Shown here one piece after another: positions 46,343 to 60,008 of a stretch of DNA of 64,000 nt (the stretch's first letter is position 1; every line of letters starts with the position of its first letter). The DNA comes from Clostridium prolinivorans (lineage in GTDB: Bacteria; Bacillota; Clostridia; Clostridiales; Clostridiaceae), in assembly GCF_004011155.1 (NCBI RefSeq), contig NZ_RJWG01000002.1, positions 62,001 through 126,000 of the forward strand, read 5' to 3'. Under the pieces are notes generated by a model. That model made no database searches. It was not told the DNA's origin and saw only the letters and a program-made list of their open reading frames with translations. The translations under genes and the position numbers were made by a program.

Positions 46343-47365
46343 ATGAAGAAAAAGTATTTAACCTTATTTCCTTTGCTATTATCCTTTGCATTAATTATTA
46401 CTTTATTTAGTGGTTGTAATAAAAAAAACAATAGTGATGTTATAAAGGTGAAATTAAATGAAGTAACCCGTTCCATTTTCTATGCACCTTTTTATGTTGC
46501 TATGAATGAAGGCTTTTTTAAAGAAGAAGGACTAGAGATTGACCTTACAACAGGCGAAGGTGCAGACAAAACTATGCAGCAGGTTTTAAGCCGCAGTGTA
46601 GATATAGGTTTTTCTGGGCCAGAACAAGTTTTATACATCTATAATCAAAAAAGAGAAGATTATCCTATAGTATTTGGACAGCTTACACAAAAGGACGGTT
46701 CATTTTTAGTGTCTAGAAAAGAAGAAAAAGATTTTAAATGGGAGTCTTTAAAGGGTAAAGTTATATTAGGAGGCAGACCTGGTGGAGTTCCTCAAATGAC
46801 ACTTGAATATGTATTAAGAAACCATGGAATCAATCCTTCAAAAGATGTTGAAATGATAACTAATATTGCATTTTCTGCAGTAACTGGAGCATTTAAGGGA
46901 GGTACTGCTGACTATGCTGCATTGTTTGAACCAAATGCAAGCCTTTTAAGAAAAGATAATACAGGTTATATAGTAACTTCTGTTGGTGCTTCAGCTGGAA
47001 TAATTCCATACACCTGTTATTATTCTACAAAATCATATATAGAAAAAAATCCTGAAGTTATAGAAAAATTTACTAGAGCTGTTTATAAAGGTCAGATTTG
47101 GGTTCAAAATCACAATGAAAAAGAAATTGCAAAATCTATAAAGTCATTTTTCCCTGGAACAGATGAAGATTTAATTGCACAAGTTGTTAAAAACTATAAA
47201 GACATAGATGCTTATGCACCAAACTTAGTTTTAAAAGAAGAAAATATGACCAGGCTTATGGATATCATTCAATCTTATAAAGCAGATATCTTACCTGAAA
47301 GACCTCCTTTTGATAAAATAGTTAATAATATCTTTGCAGAAAAAGCTATAAAAAATGTAAAGTAG
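46343..47365 (+). CDS. Substrate-binding lipoprotein of a NitT/TauT-type ABC transporter
   Basis: About 340 residues from the second Met (GGAGG five bases upstream; an in-frame ATG 12 bases earlier overlaps that site). Lipoprotein signal with lipobox LFSGC (Cys near residue 24), then an NMT1/SsuA-like fold: FYAPFYVAMNEGFFKEEGLEIDL, SGPEQVLYIYN and GGRPGGVPQMTLEYVLRNHG. Ligands of this family include sulfonates, nitrate, aromatic and pyrimidine compounds; the ligand here is unknown. It has no adjacent permease or ATPase; a matching pair lies at 59241-60804. Confidence 0.85.
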   Translation: MKKKYLTLFPLLLSFALIITLFSGCNKKNNSDVIKVKLNEVTRSIFYAPFYVAMNEGFFKEEGLEIDLTTGEGADKTMQQVLSRSVDIGFSGPEQVLYIYNQKREDYPIVFGQLTQKDGSFLVSRKEEKDFKWESLKGKVILGGRPGGVPQMTLEYVLRNHGINPSKDVEMITNIAFSAVTGAFKGGTADYAALFEPNASLLRKDNTGYIVTSVGASAGIIPYTCYYSTKSYIEKNPEVIEKFTRAVYKGQIWVQNHNEKEIAKSIKSFFPGTDEDLIAQVVKNYKDIDAYAPNLVLKEENMTRLMDIIQSYKADILPERPPFDKIVNNIFAEKAIKNVK

Positions 47366-47434
47366 TTTTTATTTATATAATATAAAAGAGCGGCGAAAAA
47401 CTACTATAATAATTATTAATTTTTATAAATAAAG

Positions 47435-47463
47435 GCCATGCATAAAAAATTTTTATGCATGGC
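47435..47463. terminator. Bidirectional terminator between the binding protein and activase genes
   Basis: Perfect 14-bp stem GCCATGCATAAAAA (47435-47448) with 47450-47463, A-run and T-run on either side, between convergent genes. Confidence 0.9.
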
Positions 47464-47486
47464 TTTTAAATTTATTGAAAGCTTTT

Positions 47487-50400
47487 TTAAAATCCTATAT
47501 CTAAACCATTTTTAGTTTCTATTTCTATTTTTTTATCACTAGCCGCTTCATTTAATGCTTCATTGCCTGCCTCAATGTTTAAATTTTTAAATGCTACAGA
47601 AAGCATAAGTTTTATTCTGTTAAGTTGATTTACCTCACTAGCACCTGGATCATAATCTATAGCTGTTATATTTACATCAGGATATTTATTTTTTAATCCC
47701 TTTATCATTCCTTTACCTGTAACATGATTTGGAAGACAAGCAAAAGGCTGCATACATACTATATTTTTTACATCACTTTCTATAAGCTCTATCATTTCTG
47801 CAGTTAAAAACCATCCTTCACCAGTTTGGTTCCCTAAAGATAATATTTCTTTAGCCCCTTGAGCTAATTTATTAATACTTTTAGGAGCACTAAATCTTTT
47901 ACTTTTATTTAAAGCTTTTTTCATTTCTATTCTGTAATATTCCATACCAACTATAGCAGCATTACTTGCAATTTGAGCTTTTGTTGTTCCTGATAAATAT
48001 CTCTTTTTAAAATTTGCATTATATGCACAATACATAAGAAAATCCATTAAATCAGGCATTACAGCTTCGGCACCTTCGCTTTCAATAATATCTATTATAT
48101 TATTGTTTGCTGTTGGATGGAATTTAACTAATATTTCTCCAACTAATCCTACTTTAGGCTTTATTATATCTTTTAGCTCAATATTATCAAAATCTTCTAC
48201 TATTTTTTTTACATACTTTTTAAAAAGCTTTCTATCTCCTTTTCTTACTGCTTCTTTACATTTTTCTGTCCAAAATTCATACAAAAGATTAGCTGAACCT
48301 TTTACTTCTTCATAAGGTCTTACTTTTAAAAGTACTCTCATAAGTAAATCGCCAAATACAACTGCCATCATAGCTTTATTCAAAAGTCCAATCGTTATAG
48401 AAAATCCCGGATTTTTTTCTATACCCATTGCATTTAAAGATATTACAGGTATATTTTCATATCCAGCATCTTTTAAAGCCTTTCTTATAAAACCTATATA
48501 ATTAGTAGCCCTGCATCCGCCTCCAGTTTGAGAAATCATTACAGATAATTTATTTATATCATATTTACCTGATTTTATAGCTTCTATAATCTGTCCAACA
48601 ACTATTATAGAAGGATAGCAAGCATCATTGTTTACATATTTAAGTCCTTCATCTACAGCATCTTTATCTACAGAAGGAAGAACAACAAGATTATAGCCTG
48701 ACGCTCTAAAAGCTTCTTCTAAAAATTGAAAATGAATAGGAGACATCTGTGGTACTAATATTGTATGAGTTTCCTTCATTTTTTCAGTAAAAATAACTCT
48801 TTTTAAAGGCTTAGTTATTAATGAAGGTTTAAATCCCATTTTATCTCTTTCTTCCATAGCAGCCTTTAAAGAACGAATACGTATCCTAACTGCACCAAGA
48901 TTGTTACCTTCATCTATTTTTAAAACTGTAAATATCTTATTAGAACTCTCTAAAATTTCTTGAACCATATCTGTGGTTACTGCATCTAATCCACATCCAA
49001 AAGAATTTAATTGAACAAGCTCTATATTCTTTTGAGTTTTTACAAAGCTAGCAGCACCATAAAGTCTTGAATGATATACCCATTGATCAACGACTCTAAG
49101 AGGTCTTTCTATTTTACCCAAGTGTTCAATAGAATCTTCTGTAAGTACAGCCATATCAAATTCTGTTATTAAATTTGGTATTCCATGATTTATTTCAGGA
49201 TCTATATGATATGGTCTTCCTGAAAGAACAATACCTTTTTTACCTGTTTTATTTAAATATTCTAGTACTTCTTCTCCTTTTTTTCTTATATCTGATTTGA
49301 AATTTTCCTGCTCTTTAAAGGCTTTTTCTACAGCATTTTCTATTTCATTTTTTGTAATATTAAAAGTTTTAAATTCTTCAAAAAGTCTTTTTTTAAGCTT
49401 TTCTTTATCATCTAAAGCTAAAAATGGATTCATAAATTTTACATCTTTTTCTTTTAATATATCCATATTAGTTCTTATAACTTCTGAATATGAAGTTACT
49501 ATAGGGCAGTTATAATGATTATCCGCATCTTCTTTTTCTTTTTGTTCATATGGTATACATGGATAAAAAATAAATTTTATTCCTTTATTTACAAGACTCA
49601 TTATATGTCCATGAGTTATTTTAGCTGGATAGCATACCGATTCTGATGGTATTGTTTCAATTCCCATTTCATAAATTTTTTTTGATGATCTAGGAGATAA
49701 TTCTACCCTAAATTTTAACTCAGTGAAAAAAGTAAACCAAAATGGATAATTTTCATATATATTTAAAACTCTTGGAATTCCTACTGTCCCTCTTGAAGCT
49801 TCTTCAAGCTCTAAAGGCTTATATTTAAAGAGTCTTTTATATTTATAATCGTAAATATTAGGTATATCTTGTTTTTTATTAGTTATTCCAAGTGGTCTTT
49901 CACATTTATTTCCCGATATGAATTCTTTTCCTTCATTGAATTTATTTATAGTTAAAAGACAATTATTACCGCATAATCCACATCTTCTCATAGTGGTTTG
50001 TGAAGAAAATTTATCTAAATTTTCTTCAGATAATAAAGTACTTTCCATGCCTTCTTCATATCTTTCTTTAGCTATTAATGATGCGCCAAAAGCTCCCATA
50101 AGCCCTGCAATATCTGGTCTTACTGCTTCTCTTTCTGATACAAGTTCAAAACTTCTTAAAATAGCATCATTATAAAATGTTCCACCTTGAACTATTATTT
50201 TTTTACCCATTTCTTTTGAATCACGAACCTTAATAACTTTTAAAAGTGCATTTTTAATTACAGAATAGGAAAGTCCAGCAGATATATCTGCAACAGTAGC
50301 CCCTTCTTTTTGTGCTTGCTTAACTCTAGAATTCATAAATACAGTACATCTTGAGCCTAAATCTACTGGATTTTGAGATTTCAATGCTTCTTTTGCAAAA

Positions 50401-51830
50401 TCATCTACGCTCATATTTAAAGAATTTGCAAAAGTTTCGATAAAAGAACCACAGCCTGAAGAACAAGCCTCATTTAATAATATACTATCTATAACACCAT
50501 TTTTTATTCTAAGGCATTTCATATCTTGCCCGCCAATATCTAATATAAAGTCTACTCCTGGTAAGAAAAACTCAGCAGCTTTATAATGTGCTATAGTTTC
50601 AATTTCTCCTATATCTATATTTAAAGCAGCTTTTAATAAAGCTTCTCCATAACCTGTTACAACTGAATTAACTATTTTGGCTTCTTTTGGCATATTTTTG
50701 TATAAATCTTTAAGAATTTTTATAGAGCTATTTAAAGGACTTCCTTCATTACTTCCATAAGAAGAATAAAGTATACTTCCTTCTTCATCTATAAGTACAG
50801 CTTTTGTTGTAGTAGAACCAGCATCAATTCCTAAAAAACATTTACCTTTAAAACTATTTAAATCTCTTCTTAAAGCTTTATGTTTTTCATGCCTTTCTTT
50901 AAATTCTTTAAGTTCATCTTCATCTTTAAATAGAGGTCTTAGTCTTCTTACTTCATTTGAAGTATTATTGTAAATAGAATTTAACCTTTGAAGAAAATCT
51001 TTAAATGAAATAGTATCTCCATTTTTAGAAGCTAAGGCTGCTCCTATAGCAACAAAAAGTTGAGAGTTTTCTGGAAAAATACTCTCTTCTGGAGATAAAT
51101 TAAGTGTTTCTATAAATCTTTTCCTAAGTTCTGAAAGAAAATAAAGAGGTCCTCCTAAAAAAGCTACTTTCCCTTTAATAGGTTTACCGCAAGCAAGCCC
51201 ACTTATTGTTTGATTAACAACAGCCTGAAATACAGAAGCTGCAATATCTTCTTTTGCTGCTCCTTCATTTAAAAGGGGTTGTATATCTGTTTTTGCAAAT
51301 ACACCACATCTTGACGCTATAGGATATATAATCTTATGATTTTTAGAAAGTTCATTAAGACCTGCCGCATCAGTTCTAAGTAGTGAAGCCATTTGATCTA
51401 TAAATGCTCCTGTCCCTCCTGCACAGGTACCATTCATCCTTTGTTCTAATCCTCCATCAAAATAAGTGATTTTTGCATCTTCTCCTCCAAGTTCTATAGC
51501 CACATCAGTCTGAGGAATAAATTTTTCAATAGTGTTAGTAGATGCAATAACCTCTTGTATAAAAGGTACATTAAGCCATTTAGAAATAGAAAAACCACCT
51601 GAACCTGTTATTGCTATTTTTATATTTTCATTTTTATATTTATTGTAAGCTTCATTTATTATATTTATTATTGTCTTTTTTATGTCTGAATAATGTCTTT
51701 CATATTTACTATAAATTATATTATTAAAACTATCTAAAATTACTAATTTTACTGTAGTAGAACCTACATCTAATCCCATATATAAAACTTTGTCCATATT
51801 TTTTAGCTTAAAAGCTATTCCCCCCTTCAT
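47487..51830 (-). CDS. 2-hydroxyacyl-CoA dehydratase activase fusion (two BcrAD/BadFG ATPase domains, DUF2229, HgdB-like)
   Basis: 1447 residues. Domain 1 (about 16-275): phosphate loop [22 protein letters not shown] and the Cys motif [11 protein letters not shown]. Domain 2 (about 332-590): [24 protein letters not shown] and [11 protein letters not shown]-x2-C-x3-C cluster ([10 protein letters not shown]) follows near 622, then a DUF2229 activase region and a C-terminal HgdB/FldB-like part with [13 protein letters not shown]. Related proteins activate 2-hydroxyacyl-CoA or aryl-CoA dehydratases by ATP-driven electron transfer through an Fe4S4 cluster. No separate dehydratase subunits lie nearby. 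The start is unclear: ATG 51830 lacks a ribosome-binding site, while MDKVL (ATG at 51797) has GGGGGG far upstream. Confidence 0.88.
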   Translation of the reverse strand: MKGGIAFKLKNMDKVLYMGLDVGSTTVKLVILDSFNNIIYSKYERHYSDIKKTIINIINEAYNKYKNENIKIAITGSGGFSISKWLNVPFIQEVIASTNTIEKFIPQTDVAIELGGEDAKITYFDGGLEQRMNGTCAGGTGAFIDQMASLLRTDAAGLNELSKNHKIIYPIASRCGVFAKTDIQPLLNEGAAKEDIAASVFQAVVNQTISGLACGKPIKGKVAFLGGPLYFLSELRKRFIETLNLSPEESIFPENSQLFVAIGAALASKNGDTISFKDFLQRLNSIYNNTSNEVRRLRPLFKDEDELKEFKERHEKHKALRRDLNSFKGKCFLGIDAGSTTTKAVLIDEEGSILYSSYGSNEGSPLNSSIKILKDLYKNMPKEAKIVNSVVTGYGEALLKAALNIDIGEIETIAHYKAAEFFLPGVDFILDIGGQDMKCLRIKNGVIDSILLNEACSSGCGSFIETFANSLNMSVDDFAKEALKSQNPVDLGSRCTVFMNSRVKQAQKEGATVADISAGLSYSVIKNALLKVIKVRDSKEMGKKIIVQGGTFYNDAILRSFELVSEREAVRPDIAGLMGAFGASLIAKERYEEGMESTLLSEENLDKFSSQTTMRRCGLCGNNCLLTINKFNEGKEFISGNKCERPLGITNKKQDIPNIYDYKYKRLFKYKPLELEEASRGTVGIPRVLNIYENYPFWFTFFTELKFRVELSPRSSKKIYEMGIETIPSESVCYPAKITHGHIMSLVNKGIKFIFYPCIPYEQKEKEDADNHYNCPIVTSYSEVIRTNMDILKEKDVKFMNPFLALDDKEKLKKRLFEEFKTFNITKNEIENAVEKAFKEQENFKSDIRKKGEEVLEYLNKTGKKGIVLSGRPYHIDPEINHGIPNLITEFDMAVLTEDSIEHLGKIERPLRVVDQWVYHSRLYGAASFVKTQKNIELVQLNSFGCGLDAVTTDMVQEILESSNKIFTVLKIDEGNNLGAVRIRIRSLKAAMEERDKMGFKPSLITKPLKRVIFTEKMKETHTILVPQMSPIHFQFLEEAFRASGYNLVVLPSVDKDAVDEGLKYVNNDACYPSIIVVGQIIEAIKSGKYDINKLSVMISQTGGGCRATNYIGFIRKALKDAGYENIPVISLNAMGIEKNPGFSITIGLLNKAMMAVVFGDLLMRVLLKVRPYEEVKGSANLLYEFWTEKCKEAVRKGDRKLFKKYVKKIVEDFDNIELKDIIKPKVGLVGEILVKFHPTANNNIIDIIESEGAEAVMPDLMDFLMYCAYNANFKKRYLSGTTKAQIASNAAIVGMEYYRIEMKKALNKSKRFSAPKSINKLAQGAKEILSLGNQTGEGWFLTAEMIELIESDVKNIVCMQPFACLPNHVTGKGMIKGLKNKYPDVNITAIDYDPGASEVNQLNRIKLMLSVAFKNLNIEAGNEALNEAASDKKIEIETKNGLDIGF

Positions 51831-51856
51831 TACGAAGCATGCCTATAAAATATTAA

Positions 51857-51882
51857 AAATTTGAGTAAACTTACTCAAATTT
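51857..51882. promoter_or_regulatory. 26-bp perfect palindrome before the activase gene
   Basis: AAATTTGAGTAA (51857-51868), two bases, TTACTCAAATTT (51871-51882). It lies about 27 bases ahead of the 51830 ATG. It could be an operator or a hairpin in the 5' leader; the minus strand continues with TTTTTAATATTTT, so termination is a further possibility. Confidence 0.6.
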
Positions 51883-51983
51883 CATATATTATTTAAAATA
51901 TTTCATTTATTATTTAAAAATATTATCATTTTATTTAAACATACTATAATTATTATATAACTTTAATGCATATTATTCAACTT

Positions 51984-52020
51984 AAAAAATAACCCAAGCG
52001 ATAATAAATATTCACTTGGG
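51984..52020 (-). terminator. Terminator of the atp operon
   Basis: CCCAAGTGA / TCGCTTGGG on the minus strand (52020-51993), with one mismatch, followed by TTATTTTTT. Sits just after atpC. Confidence 0.87.
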
Positions 52021-52026
52021 CACATA

Positions 52027-52425
52027 CTAATCTGCAGCTTTTATTCTTGCTAAAGCTCTTTTTAATCTTAGTTCTTCTTTTTTATAATCTCTAAATTGAT
52101 TTTTTCTTAAAATTGTTTCTGCTTTTTTCTTAGCTTCTTCTGCCCTGTTTATGTCAATTTCTTCAGGCCATTCTGCAGTTTCACAAAGCAAATTTAATTT
52201 ATTATTTGAAATTTTCAAAACTCCTGTGGATGTAAAAAGTTTTAATTTTCTTCCATCTATAGTAGTAAAATATGTTACTGTCGGTACTAAAGAAGTAGTC
52301 ATATCTAAGTGATTAGGTAAAATTTCAAATCGTCCTATTTCACTTTCTGTAGAAAGTTCTTTAACTTCTCCATTAAATATTTTTCTCTCTGGGGTTAAAA
52401 TCATAAGTTTTAATTTTTCATCCAT
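52027..52425 (-). CDS. atpC: ATP synthase F1 epsilon subunit
   Basis: 132 residues. N-terminal beta-sandwich (LKLMILTPERKIFNGEVKELS, then IGRFEILPNHLDMTTSLVP) and a C-terminal helical hairpin (AEEAKKKAETILRK to LKRALARIKAAD). Couples the central stalk and can inhibit ATP hydrolysis. Last gene of the operon, 11 bases after atpD. Confidence 0.96.
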   Translation of the reverse strand: MDEKLKLMILTPERKIFNGEVKELSTESEIGRFEILPNHLDMTTSLVPTVTYFTTIDGRKLKLFTSTGVLKISNNKLNLLCETAEWPEEIDINRAEEAKKKAETILRKNQFRDYKKEELRLKRALARIKAAD

Positions 52426-52436
52426 TTATCTTCCCC

Positions 52437-54709
<2,273 letters not shown>

Positions 54710-54739
54710 ATTAAACACCTCCTACAATCCTTAGATGGC

Positions 54740-54762
54740 ATAGCAATTTAAAATTGCTATGT
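54740..54762. other. Hairpin between atpA and atpG
   Basis: CATAGCAATTT (54740-54750) pairs with AAATTGCTATG (54752-54762). The T-run (seven T) follows on the plus strand only, so on the atp mRNA it would not terminate; it could end antisense transcripts or act in mRNA stability. Confidence 0.6.
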
Positions 54763-54774
54763 CTTTTTTTAAGC

Positions 54775-56292
54775 TTAGACCTCATTAGATAAAAATATTT
54801 TTTTAAATTCAGTAATTGCCTTATTTAATGATTCTTTAATTTCGTCGGTGAGTTCTCCCTTTTCTAGTATAGCTTCACCTATTTTTTTATGATGAATATT
54901 CATATATTCTAAAAATTTATCTTCAAATAATTTTATTTTATTAACATCTATATCCATTAAAAAGTCATTAACAGCTGCATATAAAATCATTATTTCTTTT
55001 TCAACAGACATAGGTTTATATTGATCCTGCTTTAATATTTCAGTTATTCTTTTACCTTTTTCCAATCTTCTTTTTGCTTCTTTATCTAAATCTGAACCAA
55101 ATTGTGAGAAAGCTGCTAATTCCCTGTATTGTGCTAAGTCAAGTCTAAGAGTACCTGCAACTTGCTTCATAGCTTTTATCTGTGCATTTCCTCCAACTCT
55201 TGAAACTGAAATACCTGCATTAACAGCCGGTCTTTGCCCTGAAAAGAATAATTCTGATTCAAGGAATATCTGACCATCTGTAATAGATATAACATTAGTT
55301 GGAATATATGCTGTAACATCTCCAGCAAGAGTTTCAATTATAGGAAGTGCCGTCATTGATCCTCCACCTAATTTGTCAGAAAGCTTAGCTGCTCTTTCTA
55401 AAAGCCTTGAATGAAGATAAAATACATCTCCTGGATATGCTTCTCTGCCTGGTGGTCTCCTAAGTAATAATGACATTGTTCTGTAAGCTGATGCATGTTT
55501 TGAAAGATCATCATACACTATTAAAACATGTTTACCTTTATTCATAAAATATTCTCCCATACTGCAACCAGCAAAAGGAGCAAGGAACTGACGAGGAGCT
55601 GTTTCTGACGCTGTAGAAGAAACTATTATTGTATAATCCATAGCTCCCATTTCAATTAATGTATTATATATATTAGCTACAGTTGATTGCTTTTGACCTA
55701 TAGCAACATATATACAAATTATATCTTTACCCTTTTGATTTATTATAGTATCAATTGCAAGGGCAGTCTTTCCAGTCTGTCTATCTCCTATAATAAGTTC
55801 TCTTTGTCCTTTACCTATAGGGATCATTGAGTCTATAGCTTTTATACCAGTTTGAAGTGGTTCTTTTACTGATTGCCTATCAATAACCCCAGGAGCAATA
55901 ACTTCTGTGGGTCTATATTCAGAAGCTTTAATAGGTCCTTTACCATCTATAGGCTCTCCTAATACATTTACAACCCTTCCAAGAAGAGCTTCTCCTACAG
56001 GAACTTCCACAACTCTTCCTGTTCTTTTAACTATATCTCCTTCTTTTATCCCTCTTTCACTTCCAAAAAGAACAGCACCTACATTATCTTGCTCTAAATT
56101 TAAAGCCATACCATAAACACCATTAGAAAATTCAAGAAGTTCGCCTTCCATACAATCATCTAATCCATGTATTCTTGCAACTTCATCTCCTACTTGTATT
56201 ACGGTACCAGAATCTACAGTTTCTAATTTATTTTCATATTTTAATATCTGCTCTTTTATAATAGATGTAATCTCTTCAGGTTTTATGTTCAT
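54775..56292 (-). CDS. atpA: ATP synthase F1 alpha subunit
   Basis: 505 residues. P-loop [11 protein letters not shown] (about 168-178), signature [14 protein letters not shown], arginine finger region in that block. Non-catalytic nucleotide-binding subunit. Start ATG after AGAGGTG; 16 bases after atpH. Confidence 0.98.
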   Translation of the reverse strand: MNIKPEEITSIIKEQILKYENKLETVDSGTVIQVGDEVARIHGLDDCMEGELLEFSNGVYGMALNLEQDNVGAVLFGSERGIKEGDIVKRTGRVVEVPVGEALLGRVVNVLGEPIDGKGPIKASEYRPTEVIAPGVIDRQSVKEPLQTGIKAIDSMIPIGKGQRELIIGDRQTGKTALAIDTIINQKGKDIICIYVAIGQKQSTVANIYNTLIEMGAMDYTIIVSSTASETAPRQFLAPFAGCSMGEYFMNKGKHVLIVYDDLSKHASAYRTMSLLLRRPPGREAYPGDVFYLHSRLLERAAKLSDKLGGGSMTALPIIETLAGDVTAYIPTNVISITDGQIFLESELFFSGQRPAVNAGISVSRVGGNAQIKAMKQVAGTLRLDLAQYRELAAFSQFGSDLDKEAKRRLEKGKRITEILKQDQYKPMSVEKEIMILYAAVNDFLMDIDVNKIKLFEDKFLEYMNIHHKKIGEAILEKGELTDEIKESLNKAITEFKKIFLSNEV

Positions 56293-56308
56293 TATTTCAC
56301 CTCTATTC

Positions 56309-56851
56309 TTATTTAAGAGACAATTTTTTCATTGCTTCATATCTGCTTTTAATTGTTCCATCAATTATATCATCGCCAATTTTAACAAATACTCCTCCAA
56401 TTATGCTTTTATCAATCTCTTCATCTAAAATAACTTTTTTGTTGTACTTATTTTCAAGTTTACTTATTAAAGATTTTTTTTCTTCTTCATTAAGAGGAAT
56501 TACAGTCTTTACATGAGCAACTAAAGTTTTATTTTTCCCTAAATAAATATTTTCAAATTCATTAAAAATCCCATCTAACTCCATTATCCTGTCTTTTTCA
56601 ACAAGTATTAACAAAAAAGATAGTATATCATTTTCTATTTTCCCTTTAAATATATTTTCAAGTAGCTGTTTCTTTTTAGATGTACTTATATTAGGATGTT
56701 TTAATAATTCTAAAAATTCTTTGTTGTCATGCATAATTTTTGTTATTTCTCTTAATTCTTCTAAATATTCTTTGGTTTTATTCTTGTCTTCAGCTATTTC
56801 ATATAAGGCAAGTGCATATCTTTTTTCTAGATATTCATATGTTTCATTCAA
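56309..56851 (-). CDS. atpH: ATP synthase F1 delta subunit
   Basis: About 180 residues. N-terminal helical domain ([25 protein letters not shown]), C-terminal part with [11 protein letters not shown]-type ending ([19 protein letters not shown]). Links F1 to the peripheral stalk. The frame extends to 56860, overlapping atpF by eight bases, but TTG at 56851 has AGGTG six bases ahead and is the likelier start. Confidence 0.93.
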   Translation of the reverse strand: MNETYEYLEKRYALALYEIAEDKNKTKEYLEELREITKIMHDNKEFLELLKHPNISTSKKKQLLENIFKGKIENDILSFLLILVEKDRIMELDGIFNEFENIYLGKNKTLVAHVKTVIPLNEEEKKSLISKLENKYNKKVILDEEIDKSIIGGVFVKIGDDIIDGTIKSRYEAMKKLSLK

Positions 56852-56852
56852 A

Positions 56853-57332
56853 TTAAACACCTACCTCATTGATATACTCATTTATGAGTCTTCTATGCTC
56901 TTCTTCGTCTAATTCCTTTTCTAAAGCCTTAGAAGATAGCAATATAGCTAAATTTACAGCTTGAGCTTTTATATCATCTTCAGCCTTTTGTCTTTCTCTT
57001 TCTGCATCTTTTCTTGCTCTTTCAAGAATGTTGTCTGCTTCTTCTTTAGCTTTATTTATTATTTCATCTGATAGTTTTACAGCTTTATATTTTGATTCAT
57101 TTATTATTTTTTCTTCTTCTTCATAAACTTTTTTTATTTTTTCTTCATGCTCCATTTTTAAAGCTTCAGCAGTTTTTACTGCTTCTTCTGATTTTTTTAT
57201 TCTTTCTTTTATTTCTAATTCTCTAGAATTAATAGTTTCTGTCACAGGTTTATAAAGAAAATGCTTTATAATAATATTTAAAATTCCAAAATTTATAATT
57301 GTAGCTATGACAGTTAGCCAATTTATATCCAC
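56853..57332 (-). CDS. atpF: ATP synthase F0 b subunit
   Basis: 159 residues. One N-terminal membrane helix (WLTVIATIINFGILNIIIKHFLY, about 4-26) then a long Glu/Lys/Ala coiled coil to the end. Peripheral stalk. Start GTG at 57332 with AAAGGAGG upstream. Preceded by two stem-loops after atpE. Confidence 0.95.
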   Translation of the reverse strand: MDINWLTVIATIINFGILNIIIKHFLYKPVTETINSRELEIKERIKKSEEAVKTAEALKMEHEEKIKKVYEEEEKIINESKYKAVKLSDEIINKAKEEADNILERARKDAERERQKAEDDIKAQAVNLAILLSSKALEKELDEEEHRRLINEYINEVGV

Positions 57333-57362
57333 AACTAATCTTGCCTCCTTTCAGTAAATCAA

Positions 57363-57700
<338 letters not shown>

Positions 57701-57794
57701 TCAATTAATATTTATTATAATTCCCTATTTAGCAAATAAAATAATTTTATAGCTTTTTAGGGGGTTATACTAGAATAAAATTATAAAATATATG

Positions 57795-58478
57795 TTATTC
57801 ATGCTCTGCTATAACTTTTAAATTTATCATAGTAAGCATAGTAAATACTAACATTTGTACTGTACCATCAAAAATATCAAAATATACATGTAAAGGTACT
57901 GGCAAGCCAATTTGTGCAAAGAAGCTTATTCCTCCAAGTGCTTCATAAACAATTTCTAATATTACTGCCGCTGCAGTCATATTACCAAATAAACGAAGAC
58001 TTAAAGACACTGGAAGTAAGACTCTTTCAAGTAAGTTCATAGGTAACATAAAAAAAGCTGGTTTTGTAAAGCCAATAAAATAATGAAAAATTCCAACTTT
58101 TTTAATAGCATACCATTGAATAACTACAAAAGTTGTTAAAGCCATGCCTAAAGCAACACTATAATCCATAGTAGGAGGTTTAAAGCCAACCAATCCAGTT
58201 AAATTCATAAAAAGTAAAAAAGCTACAAGAGATCCTACATATGGTGATAAATTTATATAATTTTCTCCCATGGTAGATTTAACAAAATTATTTGTATATT
58301 CTACTAAAAGTTCTGCAATAGACTGCTTTTTGTCTGGAACTTTTTTTAAATTTCTTGTAAGGAATATACTTAACACTGTAATCAAAATAATAATAATCCA
58401 TTGTGCAATTATATTTTTAGAAAATCCATAAGTATGCCCCAAAAAATTTAAATTAAAAAGATAATTTTCTTCGCCCAC
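57795..58478 (-). CDS. atpB: ATP synthase F0 a subunit
   Basis: About 227 residues from the proposed GTG at 58478 (GGAAG seven bases ahead, four bases after the atpI stop); the frame extends upstream into atpI. Membrane protein with the essential Arg in LPVSLSLRLFGNM (near residue 160) and a C-terminal helix LVFTMLTMINLKVI. Provides the ion half-channels facing the c ring. Confidence 0.94.
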   Translation of the reverse strand: MGEENYLFNLNFLGHTYGFSKNIIAQWIIIILITVLSIFLTRNLKKVPDKKQSIAELLVEYTNNFVKSTMGENYINLSPYVGSLVAFLLFMNLTGLVGFKPPTMDYSVALGMALTTFVVIQWYAIKKVGIFHYFIGFTKPAFFMLPMNLLERVLLPVSLSLRLFGNMTAAAVILEIVYEALGGISFFAQIGLPVPLHVYFDIFDGTVQMLVFTMLTMINLKVIAEHE

Positions 58479-58482
58479 ACAA

Positions 58483-58860
58483 TCACTTCCTTTCATTAAA
58501 TAAATTAAATATACCATAGGCTATTATTGCAATAATATGAGAAGTAAATCCCATAATATAAGAAATCATATTGTTAATATTATTATTAAATATGATAATA
58601 CCTATTATGCAAATAATTAATGGCTTTAGAAAATTTATAGCGGTTAAAATTTTTAATGATTTCTTTTTTCGTTTTACCAGTATATTGGCACTTATTATTC
58701 CTAAAATAAAAAAAACTGCTGCTCCTAAAAATAGACCTAGCAGAAATTCTCCTGTGTAATTATTAGATTTAGATATAACTTCTACAATTATTATTCCTAA
58801 TATTCCTATTAAAATATCAAATACAATAATTTTTTTAAATGTACTTAATACTTCTACCAA
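58483..58860 (-). CDS. atpI: ATP synthase subunit I-like protein
   Basis: 125 residues with four predicted membrane helices (about 10-28, 37-60, 70-92, 97-117). First gene of the operon, in the position of atpI, whose product helps assemble the c ring or insert magnesium. The sequence is poorly conserved, so the name rests on position and topology. Start TTG at 58860 with GAGGT upstream. Confidence 0.8.
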   Translation of the reverse strand: MVEVLSTFKKIIVFDILIGILGIIIVEVISKSNNYTGEFLLGLFLGAAVFFILGIISANILVKRKKKSLKILTAINFLKPLIICIIGIIIFNNNINNMISYIMGFTSHIIAIIAYGIFNLFNERK

Positions 58861-58889
58861 TTGTTTTTACCTCACATTCATATAAACTT

Positions 58890-58917
58890 ATTATAAACAT
58901 TATGTTTTACTTATCAA
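58890..58917 (-). promoter_or_regulatory. Sigma-A promoter of the atp operon
   Basis: TTGATA (58917-58912), 16 bases, TATAAT (58895-58890), 30 bases before the atpI start. The rest of the 58861-59240 gap shows nothing else I can support. Confidence 0.78.
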
Positions 58918-59240
58918 ATTTTAAAAATAACAAATTATATTAATTTAAGCTTGTCTAAACGTTTTAAGTCTTGTTTTCTCCTTATATTCTTTGATTATAA
59001 AAAACATATATAAATATTTAACTTTAAAAATATATTATCAAAGCAATAATAACACCTTCTTTAAAAATAGACTATAAACTCCATGCTTAAATTATTATTT
59101 TACTACACCAAATTAACTTTTCATATAAAATACCTATAAATTAACTTTAATTTTAACACTATATATCCATTTTTCATATAATAAAGTATCAATAATTTTT
59201 ATTTTTTAATAGTATAAGAATATAATAAGGAGCTGATGTT

Positions 59241-60008
59241 ATGAACATAGTAGAGCTTAGTAATATATATATGAATTATCATACCCTAAAAAATGAAACC
59301 CAAGCTATTAATAACCTTAGTTTTAGTGTAAAAAAAGGAGAATTTATAAGTATAGTCGGCCCTTCTGGTTGTGGTAAATCTACTATTTTAAATATTATTG
59401 CAGGTCTTTTAAAACCTTCTTCTGGTAAAGTTTATATAGGGGGGAATGAATGTACTGCAATTTCTAAAGATATAGGATATATGTTTCAAAAGGATCATCT
59501 TTTTGAATGGTTAACAGTTTATGATAATGTATGTTTAGGTCTTAAAATACAACACAAATTAACTCCTTATACAAAAGAAAAAATAAATATGTTATTAAAA
59601 AATTATAACCTTTTAGATTTTAAATATCATTATCCAAATGAGCTTTCAGGTGGAATGAGGCAAAGAGTTGCTCTTATAAGAACTTTAGCTTTAGATCCAA
59701 AAGTTCTTCTCCTTGATGAACCTTTTTCTGCTTTAGATTATCAAACAAGATTAAATGTAAGCGATGAAATATATCAAATAATAAAAAAAGAAAATAAAAC
59801 AGCAATAATGGTAACCCATGATATTTCTGAAGCTGTATCTATGTCCGACAGAATAATAGTTTTAAGTAAAAGGCCTGCTACAGTAAAAAATATAATTGAC
59901 ATAAAATTTGAAGAACAATTCAATACCCCTTTAAAGCATAGAGAAGCACCTGAATTTAGAGTTTATTTTAATACAATATGGAAGGAGCTGGACGTAAATG
60001 ATAAATGA
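59241..60008 (+). CDS. ABC transporter ATPase, NitT/TauT (SsuB/TauB-like) family
   Basis: 255 residues. Walker A GPSGCGKST (about 40-48), Q-loop GYMFQKDHLFEW, signature LSGGMRQRVALIRTL (about 136), Walker B VLLLDEPFSALD, H-loop VTHDISEAVSMSD. Energises uptake with the permease encoded next, whose start overlaps its end by 11 bases. No binding-protein gene follows; the lipoprotein at 46343-47365 is a plausible partner. Start ATG after AAGGAG. Confidence 0.9.
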   Translation: MNIVELSNIYMNYHTLKNETQAINNLSFSVKKGEFISIVGPSGCGKSTILNIIAGLLKPSSGKVYIGGNECTAISKDIGYMFQKDHLFEWLTVYDNVCLGLKIQHKLTPYTKEKINMLLKNYNLLDFKYHYPNELSGGMRQRVALIRTLALDPKVLLLDEPFSALDYQTRLNVSDEIYQIIKKENKTAIMVTHDISEAVSMSDRIIVLSKRPATVKNIIDIKFEEQFNTPLKHREAPEFRVYFNTIWKELDVNDK

